This document shows, piece after piece, positions 9,415 through 19,021 of a DNA stretch of 64,000 nucleotides. Location: positions 372,001-436,000 of the forward strand of contig JAMLGU010000001.1 in assembly GCA_023957575.1 (NCBI GenBank). The letters run 5' to 3'. This DNA comes from Chitinophagaceae bacterium (GTDB lineage Bacteria > Bacteroidota > Bacteroidia > Chitinophagales > Chitinophagaceae). The notes under the pieces were generated by a model that worked only from the letters and a program-made list of their open reading frames with translations, was not told where the DNA came from and did not search any database. The translations under genes and the position numbers were made by a program. The first letter of the stretch is position 1; every line of letters begins with the position of its first letter.

Positions 9415-9428
9415 GAAAAAAGTTACAA

Positions 9429-9474
9429 ATTAATTGCAGGCGCTGTAGCCTTTTTAATCCAAAACAGAAAATAA
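9429..9474 (+). pseudogene. Displaced 3' end of resB
   Basis: The right ATTAAT duplication (9429-9434) is followed by codons for AGAVAFLIQNRK and a stop at 9472-9474. This is the original resB C-terminus, separated from its gene by the IS. It has no start of its own and abuts ccsA. Confidence 0.85.
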
Positions 9475-9475
9475 A

Positions 9476-10267
9476 ATGTGGCAATATTTTCCAAATATAA
9501 CTTTCGGTATGTTAGCCCTCTGGCTGATATCAACCTATTTTTTATACTTACGAAAAAACGGTTCAGGATTGGCGGTGGGACTGCATTTGCTGGCTACGCT
9601 GATATTGGGAGTTTTTATTACCATCTTATGGATAAAACTTGAGCGACCGCCACTGCGTACCCTGGCCGAAACAAGGATATGGTACTCCTTTTTTATGGGA
9701 GGTATCGGGGTTATCCTTTATTATATGTATCGTCAAAAATGGATGCTCTCCTATTCGGCATTAATGGGTTCGGTATTTATTTTGGTTACTTTTTTCAGGC
9801 CCGACAGTTTCAATAAGACACTGATGCCTGCCCTGCAGAGTGTATGGTTTGTGCCGCATGTGGTGGTTTATATTTTTGCCTATGCCATGTTGGGGATGGC
9901 CACCGTTGTAGCATTGAAGGGCGTATATAATTACAAAAAGAATCAAAATACGGACAATGCTGTCCTAATTGCAGACAGACTGGTCAATGTAGGCTATGCC
10001 TTTCTTACTTTCGGTTTGTTGTTTGGCGCCCTATGGGCAAAGGAAGCCTGGGGTCACTATTGGACATGGGATCCAAAAGAAACCTGGGCATTTATCAGTT
10101 GGTTGGGATATCTCATTTATATTCACTACCGTTATAAATACAAAAACACAACAGCAATCACCGCGTTTACAATTATCATTGCTGCTTTTGTATTGATATT
10201 AATATGTTGGTTTGGGGTAAACTATTTGCCTACCGCATCTCAGAGTGTACATACTTACACCGGATAA
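9476..10267 (+). CDS. ccsA: CcsA/ResC-type cytochrome c biogenesis protein (haem handling)
   Basis: A 263-residue polytopic membrane protein with the tryptophan-rich WWD signature WGHYWTWDPKETW at 192-204 and a conserved histidine in VPH (128). These features define the haem-handling partner of ResB in System II cytochrome c maturation. The start lies one base after the original resB stop, so the two were translationally linked before the IS insertion. It may now be expressed by read-through across the IS or from a promoter inside it. Confidence 0.93.
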   Translation: MWQYFPNITFGMLALWLISTYFLYLRKNGSGLAVGLHLLATLILGVFITILWIKLERPPLRTLAETRIWYSFFMGGIGVILYYMYRQKWMLSYSALMGSVFILVTFFRPDSFNKTLMPALQSVWFVPHVVVYIFAYAMLGMATVVALKGVYNYKKNQNTDNAVLIADRLVNVGYAFLTFGLLFGALWAKEAWGHYWTWDPKETWAFISWLGYLIYIHYRYKYKNTTAITAFTIIIAAFVLILICWFGVNYLPTASQSVHTYTG

Positions 10268-10269
10268 AT

Positions 10270-10295
10270 TTAAAGTGGCTTAGGGGCCACTTTAA
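10270..10295. terminator. Bidirectional terminator between ccsA and cysK
   Basis: A perfect 10-bp stem TTAAAGTGGC / GCCACTTTAA with a 6-nt loop lies between the convergent ccsA and cysK stops. The A-rich and T-rich flanks suit termination on either strand. Confidence 0.8.
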
Positions 10296-10297
10296 GT

Positions 10298-11209
10298 TTA
10301 ATACAATCCATCAATACTCAAATATCTTTCGCCGGTATCGTAGTTTACGGTAAGAATTCTTGAACCTGCCGGTATTTCAGTCAGTTTTTTGGCTACCGCC
10401 GCCAATGCCGCTCCGGTAGATACTCCTACAAAAATACCTTCCTCTTTTGCCATACGCCTTGCATAGTCGTAAGCTTCATCTTTGCCTACTAATACTGTTC
10501 CGTCGAGCGCCGAAGTATTTAAAATGGAAGGGATAAAACCTGCTCCTAATCCCTGCAACGCATGAGGCCCGGGAGGATTTCCACTGATAACGGCAGACCC
10601 ATCCGGCTCTACAGCCAATACCTTGAGGTTTGGAAAATGTGCTTTAAGTACTTCGGCCAGCCCGGTAATGTGACCGCCGGTACCTACGCCTGTAATGATA
10701 TAATCTAATCCTTCGGGAAAATCTGCCAAAACTTCTGCAGCCGTTGCCTTCCGATGAATTTCGGTATTTGCTTCATTGTCAAACTGTTGCGGAATCCAGG
10801 AGTTAGGCGTTTCTGCTGCCAGCTCCTTAGCTTTTTCAATGGCGCCCTTCATTCCTTTTTCGCGGGGTGTAAGTACAAATTCGGAGCCATACACACTCAT
10901 CAGCCTTCTTCTTTCGATACTCATGCTTTCGGGCATCACCAATATTAATCGGTATCCTTTCACAGCTGCTACCAATGACAATCCGATACCGGTATTGCCG
11001 CTTGTGGGTTCTATGATAACGCTGTCTTTATTCAGGAGTCCTTTTTGTTCGGCATCTTCTACCATTGCCAGGGCAATACGATCTTTGAGGCTGCCACCCG
11101 GATTTGTTCTTTCTAACTTAATCCACACTTGGTGGCTATTGCCAAATAAACGATTAATCCTCACATGAGGAGTGTTTCCAATTGTTTGTAAAATGTTGTT
11201 TGCTTTCAT
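10298..11209 (-). CDS. cysK: Cysteine synthase (O-acetylserine sulfhydrylase)
   Basis: A 303-residue PLP enzyme that makes L-cysteine from O-acetylserine and sulfide. Visible family motifs are IGNTP near the N-terminus, the PLP lysine K42 in GGSLKDR, the substrate-binding loop EPTSGNTG and the phosphate-binding GTGGH region. The chain is of normal CysK/CysM length. It is downstream of cysE on the same strand, giving both steps from serine to cysteine. CysK and CysM cannot be separated with certainty by eye. Confidence 0.93.
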   Translation of the reverse strand: MKANNILQTIGNTPHVRINRLFGNSHQVWIKLERTNPGGSLKDRIALAMVEDAEQKGLLNKDSVIIEPTSGNTGIGLSLVAAVKGYRLILVMPESMSIERRRLMSVYGSEFVLTPREKGMKGAIEKAKELAAETPNSWIPQQFDNEANTEIHRKATAAEVLADFPEGLDYIITGVGTGGHITGLAEVLKAHFPNLKVLAVEPDGSAVISGNPPGPHALQGLGAGFIPSILNTSALDGTVLVGKDEAYDYARRMAKEEGIFVGVSTGAALAAVAKKLTEIPAGSRILTVNYDTGERYLSIDGLY

Positions 11210-11275
11210 ATCGTTGTTTGTTTTTGATGTTTTAAATTATTAGTAATCAATAAGATATTTGTTTTCCCACTTTTA

Positions 11276-12109
11276 TTATATTACCCAGTTCAGGATCAGT
11301 TCATCTCCGGGAAGCATGTCCTTTACCGTTATTTCGCTTTTGTGATAAACTACCGAGTTGGAGGGTACACTGCTTGTAAGCCACACATTACCGCCAATGA
11401 TGCTGTCTCTGCCCACTACGGTATCGCCACCCAAAATGGTGGAGCCGGCATAAATGATTACATTATCCTCAATGGTTGGATGGCGCTTACTTTCAGACAG
11501 TTCCTTTGCCACACTCAGCGCACCCAGCGTAACGCCCTGATAAATCTTTACGTTATTGCCTATGATGGTGGTTTCGCCGATTACAATTCCCGTACCATGA
11601 TCAATAAAAAAGGGATGGCCGATAGTAGCGCCGGGATGTATATCAATGCCGGTTTTATTATGGGCATACTCCGACAGTAGCCTGGGTAGTATGGGAATAT
11701 TGTAACCATAAAGTTCGTGAGCCAGCCGGTACACCGCCGTAGCATAAAAACCGGGATAAGCTACCAATATTTCTTCTAACGACTCGGATGCAGGATCAAA
11801 CTGTAAAATAGATTCGGCATCTTCTATCAAAAAATCATAAATCTGTGGTATTGAGCCGAAAAATTTTTCTACATATTTATTAGTTTGCTTTTCATCTCCT
11901 GCCACATTGTACAGCAGGTTGAAAAATTGGATTTTGAGAGAACTCAATCTATTGGCAATATGCGGCACTGTTTTTTGCTGAATGTCATTGGGCAAAAACA
12001 AAAATTCAAACAAATCATCCATAAACTGCTCGGCCTGTTTTTTATCAGGGAAAGCAGCATAATTCTTTGAATTTCGTTTAAACAATTTATTTATAAATTC
12101 TTCGTACAT
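11276..12109 (-). CDS. cysE: Serine O-acetyltransferase
   Basis: A 277-residue serine acetyltransferase, which transfers acetyl from acetyl-CoA to serine. The N-terminal half is helical and the C-terminal half is a left-handed beta-helix of hexapeptide repeats (IGHPFFIDHGTGIVIGETT, IYQGVTLGAL). The catalytic histidine region DIHPGATIGHPFFIDHG is present. It precedes cysK by 66 bp on the same strand and probably forms a two-gene operon with it. Confidence 0.93.
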   Translation of the reverse strand: MYEEFINKLFKRNSKNYAAFPDKKQAEQFMDDLFEFLFLPNDIQQKTVPHIANRLSSLKIQFFNLLYNVAGDEKQTNKYVEKFFGSIPQIYDFLIEDAESILQFDPASESLEEILVAYPGFYATAVYRLAHELYGYNIPILPRLLSEYAHNKTGIDIHPGATIGHPFFIDHGTGIVIGETTIIGNNVKIYQGVTLGALSVAKELSESKRHPTIEDNVIIYAGSTILGGDTVVGRDSIIGGNVWLTSSVPSNSVVYHKSEITVKDMLPGDELILNWVI

Positions 12110-12351
12110 CTATCTTTTTCTTTAAGTTGATTTAAGGTCATAAAAGAAATTGTCATTTATGGTTTTTGTGCCTTTCAGGATTTTGAGGCTTTTTGTTGTC
12201 AAATTTTTTTCAAAACACACTTTCAAGTGTAGCACAATGGGCACAATATAGTATAAAAAATTTATTGAGCTAAAAAAGATCAAAAATAAAATGGAGAATT
12301 AACCGGCAAACTGCTTCCGATAATAATATCGTAACTTAGCCAACTTATAAG

Positions 12352-12948
12352 ATGCAAAAGAAATATTTAAACGAAAAACTGCCGGAGGGCTGGAAAAAGC
12401 AAATTGCAGCAGGAGACCATAAGGTCTTTCGGCAGTTTTTTGATCTTTTTGCAGATAGACTTACAAATTTTGCATTTTCCATCACTCAAAACAGAACAGC
12501 TTCTATTGAAATTATGGATGAGGTTTTTGTTCAGATCTGGAAAAACAGAACCTCGCTGACCGAAATTGATAATATTACTACCTATTTATATAAAGCCATT
12601 AAAAATACTGCTCTTAATTACCTCTCCAAAAAAGCAAAAGAAAAAATTTTCGACGCATTTGACAATATCAATATTGACATCAGTTTTTATGAAAATCCAG
12701 AACAAAATCTTATTTCTTCCGAAATTTTAAAAAGAATTAATGACGCAGTGGATGCGCTTCCTCCCAAATGCAAGATGATTTTCAAACTTGTCAGGGAAGA
12801 TGGATTAAAATATCGACAGGTGGCTGAAATATTAAATATCTCTGTAAACACAGTGGATGCTCAAATGGTAATAGCTGTGAAAAAGATCAGCGAAAAAGTA
12901 AAAATTCATCTTGATACACTTCCTCTCAAATCTTCTTTAAAAAAATAA
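12352..12948 (+). CDS. ECF RNA polymerase sigma factor
   Basis: A 198-residue sigma-70-like factor of the extracytoplasmic-function class. Region 2 (about residues 25-95: FRQFFDLFADRL...VFVQIWKNR) and region 4 (about 135-185: LPPKCKMIFKLVREDGLKYRQVAEILNISVNTVDAQ) are both clear. It is followed after 68 bp by a FecR anti-sigma gene and then the susCD pair. This is the standard transenvelope switch of Bacteroidota glycan loci, where substrate binding at SusC releases the sigma factor. Confidence 0.94.
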   Translation: MQKKYLNEKLPEGWKKQIAAGDHKVFRQFFDLFADRLTNFAFSITQNRTASIEIMDEVFVQIWKNRTSLTEIDNITTYLYKAIKNTALNYLSKKAKEKIFDAFDNINIDISFYENPEQNLISSEILKRINDAVDALPPKCKMIFKLVREDGLKYRQVAEILNISVNTVDAQMVIAVKKISEKVKIHLDTLPLKSSLKK

Positions 12949-13016
12949 ACTATAAAAATTTATATTTCTTTTAAGGTCTTGATATGAAAATATTGTCTGT
13001 ATAGACAGATAGTATT

Positions 13017-14057
13017 ATGATTCAGGATAAACTTGCCATATTAATTTCAAGAAAATTATCGGGCGAAGCTACCGAAGAAGAAATTCGGGAGTTGGAGGAT
13101 TGGTTAAAAAATCATCCTCAAGATCAATATTTTTCGGCTGTGCTCAATGAATATTGGCAGGGACACACTCAAATTTCAATAGATACCAACGAAAAAAATA
13201 TCCATTTTGAGCAAATCCTGAAATTAGCCGAAACAGAAGCAACGGATACTAATAAGTATTTGAAAAAATTTAAAATTATCAGACTGAAATACTTATGGCC
13301 GGCAGCATCTATTGTTTTTATTATAGTGGGCTTTTTACTATGGAGTTCAATGTTCTCATTGCGAAAAACAAATGAAGTAGCAGTTGCGAAGGGAGCCAAA
13401 ACTCAAATTATATTGCCTGACGGGTCAAAAGTTTGGCTTAATTCGGCAAGTAAACTTCGATACAGTAAAAATTTTAATACAAAAAGCAGAGAAGTTACTT
13501 TGGAAGGCGAAGGTTTTTTTGATGTAATAAGAGATAGCGCCAGACCTTTTATAGTTCATACAACAGCTATTGACATTCATGTTTTAGGAACCAGTTTTAA
13601 CGTAAAAGATTATGGCTCAGATAAAGCAATAGAAACCACGCTCATCAAAGGTTTGATAGAAATTGTGAACAAAAGTGACACTCATCCTTCTAAAATCATT
13701 TTACATCCGAAAGAAAAACTCATTTTTAATAAGGTTATTGAAAGTCAAAAGAAGGAAAATTTTTCGAAATCCGATTATCATATTGTATCGCTACCCAAAA
13801 CCAAACCCGATACAGCCATAAATGAAACATCATGGATACACAACCGTCTCGTATTTGAGGGAGATACTTTTCGAGAGCTTGCCAAAAAAATGGAACGGTG
13901 GTATAATGTGGAAATTATTTTTTATAATGAAAAAACAGCCAACTTTCGTTTAAGAGGCGTTTTCGAAGACGAATCTTTAGATCAGGCAATGAAAGGCTTG
14001 CAAATGATTGCTCCTTTTAGTTTTAAAGTAAACGGAAACAAGATTGAAATTTATTGA
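13017..14057 (+). CDS. FecR-family anti-sigma factor
   Basis: A 346-residue FecR protein with an N-terminal cytoplasmic part, one membrane helix at about 90-110, the FecR core (LPDGSKVWLNSASKL, EGEGFFDV) and a C-terminal DUF4974 domain (MERWYNVEI, LRGVFEDESLDQAMKGL). It partners the sigma factor upstream and the STN domain of the receptor downstream. It is a clear paralogue of the FecR at 1027-2103 and shares its layout. Confidence 0.94.
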   Translation: MIQDKLAILISRKLSGEATEEEIRELEDWLKNHPQDQYFSAVLNEYWQGHTQISIDTNEKNIHFEQILKLAETEATDTNKYLKKFKIIRLKYLWPAASIVFIIVGFLLWSSMFSLRKTNEVAVAKGAKTQIILPDGSKVWLNSASKLRYSKNFNTKSREVTLEGEGFFDVIRDSARPFIVHTTAIDIHVLGTSFNVKDYGSDKAIETTLIKGLIEIVNKSDTHPSKIILHPKEKLIFNKVIESQKKENFSKSDYHIVSLPKTKPDTAINETSWIHNRLVFEGDTFRELAKKMERWYNVEIIFYNEKTANFRLRGVFEDESLDQAMKGLQMIAPFSFKVNGNKIEIY

Positions 14058-14105
14058 TATTTAAAATTTCTAATGATTAGATTAATTAACAAAAAATAAA
14101 AATTT

Positions 14106-17100
14106 ATGAAAAAAAGTGAATCCTTTGGCTTTAGACAGCCTTCAAGGTCGCTGCTGAAAACTCTAATTATGATGAAGCTTGTTATTTTGATTATTTCTTT
14201 AACTGCTTTTCAAGTAAATGCGAAGCTGGTTCTGGCACAAAATTTATCATTTAATATGAGAAATACAGAGATAAAGGATGTGCTTAAAGTAATTGAAAAA
14301 CAAAGCAATTATCGCTTTATGTATAATTATGATAGCAGAGTGTTAAACCAAAAAGTAGATTTTTATGCTACCAATGTATCTGTAACGGATGCATTAGACA
14401 AATTATTTGCAGGTTCGGGACTGACCTACCGAAAAGTAAATAACAATCTTATTGCCATAATAACCACTGTTTCTGAAACAAAAGAAATTATTGTTACCGG
14501 AACGGTACGAAACAATTCTGGTCAGGCAATTGCCGGTGTTTCTGTCCAGGTAAAAAGCACAAATATTGGCACAATCACCAATGAGGCAGGGCAATTCACC
14601 ATAACTGTTCCTAATCCAAATGATGTACTGGTATTTAGCTCTGTTGGATATGAAGAAATAGAATATGCACTGAATGGCGAAAATAAATTGGACATTATCA
14701 TGACACCTACTCAGCAAGTACTCGAACAAGTGGTGGTAGTAGGGTATGGTACACAAAGAAAAGTTGATGTAACCGGTTCCGTGGCGCAAGTGAAGGGAGA
14801 TGATATAGCAAGAATGCCTAATACGAACCCCATCAGCTCCCTGCAAGGAAAGGTAGCCGGCCTAACTATAAGCAATTCGGGAGTACCGGGCGCCGCACCC
14901 ACTGTTCGAATCAGAGGAGTAAACAGTACTAATAGCGCCAGCCCTCTGTACGTTGTAGATGGTATTTTGCAAGATAATATTGATTATCTAAACCCTGCCG
15001 ATATAGAGAGCATTGATGTTTTGAGAGATCCTTCTTCTATTGCCATTTATGGTTTAAGGGGTGCAAATGGCGTAATAGCCGTAACCACCAAAAAAGCAGC
15101 TCGTGGCCAAACACGAATAAATTATCAGGGAAGCGTAGGCTTTAGTGAGGTTCAGCATAAAATAGCAGTAACTGATGCAGAAGGATTTAAAAAATTATAT
15201 GCTGCCCAGCTTGCCAATTTAGGTTCGCCTGCTTTTGATTATTCTAATTATAGCGCAAACACAGACTGGCAAAGTTTGATACTTCGAAAAGCCCTTTTCA
15301 CCAATCACAGCATAAGCGTAGCCAATAGCGGCGAAAAATCAACCACCTATCTCAATATTGGATATAATAAACAAGAGGGCGTAGTAAAATATGGAGATTA
15401 TGAACGCTTTATTATCCGCCTGAATGAAGAAATCAGAGTTTCAAATAAAATAAAAGTAGGTGGGGATATTGCAGGCACTTATTGGAATACCAACCCCACC
15501 AATGTTACGCTTACAAATGCGCAATGGGCTGCGCCTATCGTTCCGGTAAAAGCAGGCGATGATTTATATTACAGTATGCCATCTTTTCAGCGCGCTCAGG
15601 TGGGTAATCCTATGGCTACAATTGACAGGAATAATCGGACATCTGTTAATCGCGGATATCGGGTAGTAGGCAGTGTCTTTGGAGAGCTCAAATTATTAAA
15701 AGACCTAACTTGGAAATCGGTTTTTTATACTGATTTGGGATTCAATAACAATCGTTCTTTTAATCCATTGCCAATGCGTTACATTAATTTAGGAGAAATG
15801 GGAGGAAAGACCGATACAACTTTTGACAACCGCCAGTTCACAAGCGTGTCTCAAAGGCAGGAGGAGTTCAGAAAGTTTCAACAAGACCATACGCTAACAT
15901 GGGATAAAAATTTTGGCGGAGGACATCGTTTGACTGCTCTGGCCGGATTCTCAACCGTATATACTGACAATACTGCCCTGAGCGGAACCAGAAGAGATAC
16001 TTCTTTAGTCATTCCCAATGACCCTGATTTCTGGTATTTGGACGTTGCCAATATTAATAATCCGGGAAGCTATGGGGGCGCAGGCGGAAAGAGCGCATTA
16101 GCAGGTGCGTTTGGGCGTGCTAGTTATGCCTACAAAAACAAATATCTTTTTAATGCTACTATCAGAAGAGATGGAAGTTCCAAATTTGCTCCCAAAAACC
16201 GTTGGGGAACTTTCGGAAGCATTGGCGTAGGATGGGTTGTTAGCAGTGAAAACTTTTTTAAATCAGAAAAAATCAATTTCTTAAAATTAAGGGCTGCCTG
16301 GGGAAAAATTGGAAACTCAAATGGAGTAGCCGACAATTTATATCAGCCGGGTGTTTCCAATGCCTCTACTGCAATTTTTGGCGACAATGTATATACATCG
16401 GTTCAGGCTGCTTATATACCTGACCCCAACCTGCATTGGGAAGTGGTACGAGGTATAGATGTAGGCCTTGATTTCAGGGCGTTAAACAATCGGTTGAATG
16501 CCGAAATTAATCTTTACGACCGGACTACTTCCGATATTTTAACCAGTCTTGAAATCCCTAATGACAGCCGTCGTTATTTTACCAATTTAGGTAAGATAAC
16601 AAACAGAGGTATTGAAATTTCTGCTGGGTGGAGCGATAAATTGGACAATGGCCTGAGCTATGGACTTAACGCAAATTTCAGTTATAATAAAAATGTTGTA
16701 AACTCTATTGGCGACAATATCAATTTCCAAATATTGGGTAATGGTGGCGTCAATAAAACAGAGTCTGGTAAATCTATTGGCTATTTCTATGGCTACAAAC
16801 AGATTGGAATTTATCAATCAATATACCAAATGGAAAACTTGCCTTATTATGCAGGTGCAAGACCAGGTGATATCATTTATGCCGATATTGATCGCAATGA
16901 TACCATAACCACAGCCGACAGAACGTATTTGGGGACACCTTTCCCTCCTTACAGTTTTGGCGCTTCATTTAATATTGGTTATAAAGGATTTGATCTGATT
17001 ATAGAAGGTCAGGGAGTTGCAGGGAATATGATTTATACACAACGACGGACCAGCAATTTTGCTACTTTAAACTATGAAACCAACCGTCTTAACGCATGGA

Positions 17101-17417
17101 CAGAAGCCGGTTCTACCAATATTGAACCTATATTGGATGCAACCAGAGGAAACAACTTTCTAATGAGTAGTTATTATCTTGAACCAGGAGATTATTTCAG
17201 ATTACGAACTATTCAATTGGGATACTCATTCAATACTTTACAAAAAACTTTTAAACAGGCCAGAATATATTTAAGCGCTCAGAATGCTGTTACTTTCACT
17301 AAAGTTACCGGCTATTCTCCTGAAGCGCCTATCGGTAGTATTTTGGGTGGAGGTGCAGATAATGGAATATATCCTGTTCCTGCCACTTATACATTGGGAG
17401 TGAATTTAACCTTTTAA
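14106..17417 (+). CDS. SusC-like TonB-dependent receptor
   Basis: A 1,103-residue outer-membrane glycan importer. After an extended N-terminal region and signal helix it has an STN domain (about 45-115), a CarboxypepD_reg-like domain (about 125-200), the plug with VVVVGYGTQ and SLQGKVAGLTISNSG (about 205-330) and a long beta-barrel ending in an aromatic residue (LTF). The STN domain links it to the FecR/sigma pair immediately upstream. Paired with SusD and a GH144 enzyme, the likely cargo is beta-1,2-gluco-oligosaccharide, inferred from the enzyme. Confidence 0.95.
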   Translation: MKKSESFGFRQPSRSLLKTLIMMKLVILIISLTAFQVNAKLVLAQNLSFNMRNTEIKDVLKVIEKQSNYRFMYNYDSRVLNQKVDFYATNVSVTDALDKLFAGSGLTYRKVNNNLIAIITTVSETKEIIVTGTVRNNSGQAIAGVSVQVKSTNIGTITNEAGQFTITVPNPNDVLVFSSVGYEEIEYALNGENKLDIIMTPTQQVLEQVVVVGYGTQRKVDVTGSVAQVKGDDIARMPNTNPISSLQGKVAGLTISNSGVPGAAPTVRIRGVNSTNSASPLYVVDGILQDNIDYLNPADIESIDVLRDPSSIAIYGLRGANGVIAVTTKKAARGQTRINYQGSVGFSEVQHKIAVTDAEGFKKLYAAQLANLGSPAFDYSNYSANTDWQSLILRKALFTNHSISVANSGEKSTTYLNIGYNKQEGVVKYGDYERFIIRLNEEIRVSNKIKVGGDIAGTYWNTNPTNVTLTNAQWAAPIVPVKAGDDLYYSMPSFQRAQVGNPMATIDRNNRTSVNRGYRVVGSVFGELKLLKDLTWKSVFYTDLGFNNNRSFNPLPMRYINLGEMGGKTDTTFDNRQFTSVSQRQEEFRKFQQDHTLTWDKNFGGGHRLTALAGFSTVYTDNTALSGTRRDTSLVIPNDPDFWYLDVANINNPGSYGGAGGKSALAGAFGRASYAYKNKYLFNATIRRDGSSKFAPKNRWGTFGSIGVGWVVSSENFFKSEKINFLKLRAAWGKIGNSNGVADNLYQPGVSNASTAIFGDNVYTSVQAAYIPDPNLHWEVVRGIDVGLDFRALNNRLNAEINLYDRTTSDILTSLEIPNDSRRYFTNLGKITNRGIEISAGWSDKLDNGLSYGLNANFSYNKNVVNSIGDNINFQILGNGGVNKTESGKSIGYFYGYKQIGIYQSIYQMENLPYYAGARPGDIIYADIDRNDTITTADRTYLGTPFPPYSFGASFNIGYKGFDLIIEGQGVAGNMIYTQRRTSNFATLNYETNRLNAWTEAGSTNIEPILDATRGNNFLMSSYYLEPGDYFRLRTIQLGYSFNTLQKTFKQARIYLSAQNAVTFTKVTGYSPEAPIGSILGGGADNGIYPVPATYTLGVNLTF

Positions 17418-17435
17418 ATTATTAAACTACGAGTG

Positions 17436-18971
17436 ATGAAAACAAGTTTAAAATACATAATTATTAGTTTGACGCTGGTATTGATGATAACTACCGGTTG
17501 TAAACGGTTTTTAGATACACAGAGACAAGGAGCTTATACCGCCGATAACTATCCTTATCCGGGAGGCAGCGGCCCTTATGATCAATTTATTTTTGCTGCA
17601 TATAATGACTTAAGGAGTTACAGTGTACATGTGGATGGATTTGTAAACGCCACCAGTATCCGTAGTGATGATGCTGATAAAGGAAGTACGCCGGCTGATG
17701 GAGGCGCCGATGTAGCGCAAATGGAAAATTTCCCGGTATTGCCAACCAATGGTCGGTGTAATGCACTTTGGACAGGTTTTTATGGTCTGATTAACAAGTG
17801 TAACAGCGCTTTAATAAATATTGACACCATAAAAAATATAACGGCATCAGAAGAGATAAAATTACAATCAATAGCAGAAGTTAAATTTTTAAGAGGATAT
17901 GCTTATTTTATGCTGGTAAGGCTCTTTGGAAATATTCCTATTATTGACACCATCTATGCCAATGTTAAAGAACAACCCTTTATACCGCAAAGTACTCCTG
18001 CTCAGGTTTTTGAGTTTATCGAGATGGAATTAAATTTTGCAGCTAATTACCTGCCTCTGGCATGGGATAAAGCCAAATTTCCGGGAAGACTTACAAAGGG
18101 AGCTGCCAATGGATTATTGGCCAAAGTATATCTTACACAAAAGAAATGGTCACAAGCAGCTGCCGCAGCCCAATTGGTAATGAACTCGGGTCAATACGAT
18201 CTTTCGGTAAATTACAGCGATATCTTTAGCGAGCAGGGTGAAAATAGCAAGGAATCTCTGTTTGAAGTACAGGCAACAGCTACTCCTTCTATTACTCAGG
18301 CCAATGGAATTCAATATGCCAGTATTCAGGGAGTAAGAGGCTCCGGTATATGGAACAACGGCTGGGGATGGAATGTGCCGAGCGATGTATTGGAAGCAGC
18401 TTATGAACCTGGCGATCCGCGCAAGGCGCGTACTATTCTTTATTCAAGTACAGGAACTGTAAAGAACTATTCAATGTATGGGGAAGAAATGCCTGTATAT
18501 CCTTCTCAGGTTCCGAATCCGAGATATAATCATAAGGTATTAGGTGAGCCATCTCTACGCAACACTATAAGCAGGGGTTGCTGGTGGATGAATGTACGAT
18601 TATTGAGATATGCCGACGTAGTGTTGATGTATGCAGAGGCGCAAAACGAGTTGGGAAAAAGCAATGAGGCTTTAAATGCTGTCAATTCAATAAGAGAAAG
18701 GGCAAGAAGAGGCGCTGCGGCAGGTGTTTTACCCAATATTACTACCACAGACCAAGCCCAGTTGCGTAATGCAATCAGGCAGGAAAGAAGAATAGAATTT
18801 GCAATGGAACATGAAAGATTTTTTGACATTGTCAGATGGGGTATCGCACAGCAGGTAATGCATGTAGCCGGGAAAACCAATTATTTAGATAGTAGGGATG
18901 GCTTACTGCCTATTCCTCAATCCCAAATTGACCTGAGTAATAAACGATTAGTTCAAAATCCGGGATATTAA
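17436..18971 (+). CDS. SusD/RagB-like glycan-binding lipoprotein
   Basis: An outer-membrane surface lipoprotein that caps the SusC transporter. It has a lipobox cysteine (TTGC, residue 22) after the signal helix, then the helical SusD fold with VKFLRGYAYFMLVRLFGNIPI, and the C-terminal QERRIEFAMEHERFFDIVRWG signature. I take ATG at 17436 rather than the GTG one codon earlier. It follows susC by 18 bp. It should bind the glycan on which the GH144 enzyme acts. Confidence 0.95.
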   Translation: MKTSLKYIIISLTLVLMITTGCKRFLDTQRQGAYTADNYPYPGGSGPYDQFIFAAYNDLRSYSVHVDGFVNATSIRSDDADKGSTPADGGADVAQMENFPVLPTNGRCNALWTGFYGLINKCNSALINIDTIKNITASEEIKLQSIAEVKFLRGYAYFMLVRLFGNIPIIDTIYANVKEQPFIPQSTPAQVFEFIEMELNFAANYLPLAWDKAKFPGRLTKGAANGLLAKVYLTQKKWSQAAAAAQLVMNSGQYDLSVNYSDIFSEQGENSKESLFEVQATATPSITQANGIQYASIQGVRGSGIWNNGWGWNVPSDVLEAAYEPGDPRKARTILYSSTGTVKNYSMYGEEMPVYPSQVPNPRYNHKVLGEPSLRNTISRGCWWMNVRLLRYADVVLMYAEAQNELGKSNEALNAVNSIRERARRGAAAGVLPNITTTDQAQLRNAIRQERRIEFAMEHERFFDIVRWGIAQQVMHVAGKTNYLDSRDGLLPIPQSQIDLSNKRLVQNPGY

Positions 18972-19021
18972 TTATCAATAAGCCTATTTCATCTGATCTT
19001 TAAAAAATTAAAAACAAACAA

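Larger units (their letters stand above)
7853..9428 (+). mobile_element. Decayed IS4/IS1634-family insertion sequence, 1,576 bp
   Basis: The ends are imperfect inverted repeats of about 25 bp: the left begins CTGTAACTTTTCC and ends TACGGAATA (7853-7877), and the reverse complement of the right (9405-9428) begins TTGTAACTTTT and also ends TACGGAATA. A 6-bp duplication, ATTAAT, flanks it. Inside is a DDE transposase broken into several frames. The insertion splits the last codons of resB from their original 3' end. It looks immobile unless transposase is supplied in trans. Confidence 0.9.
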
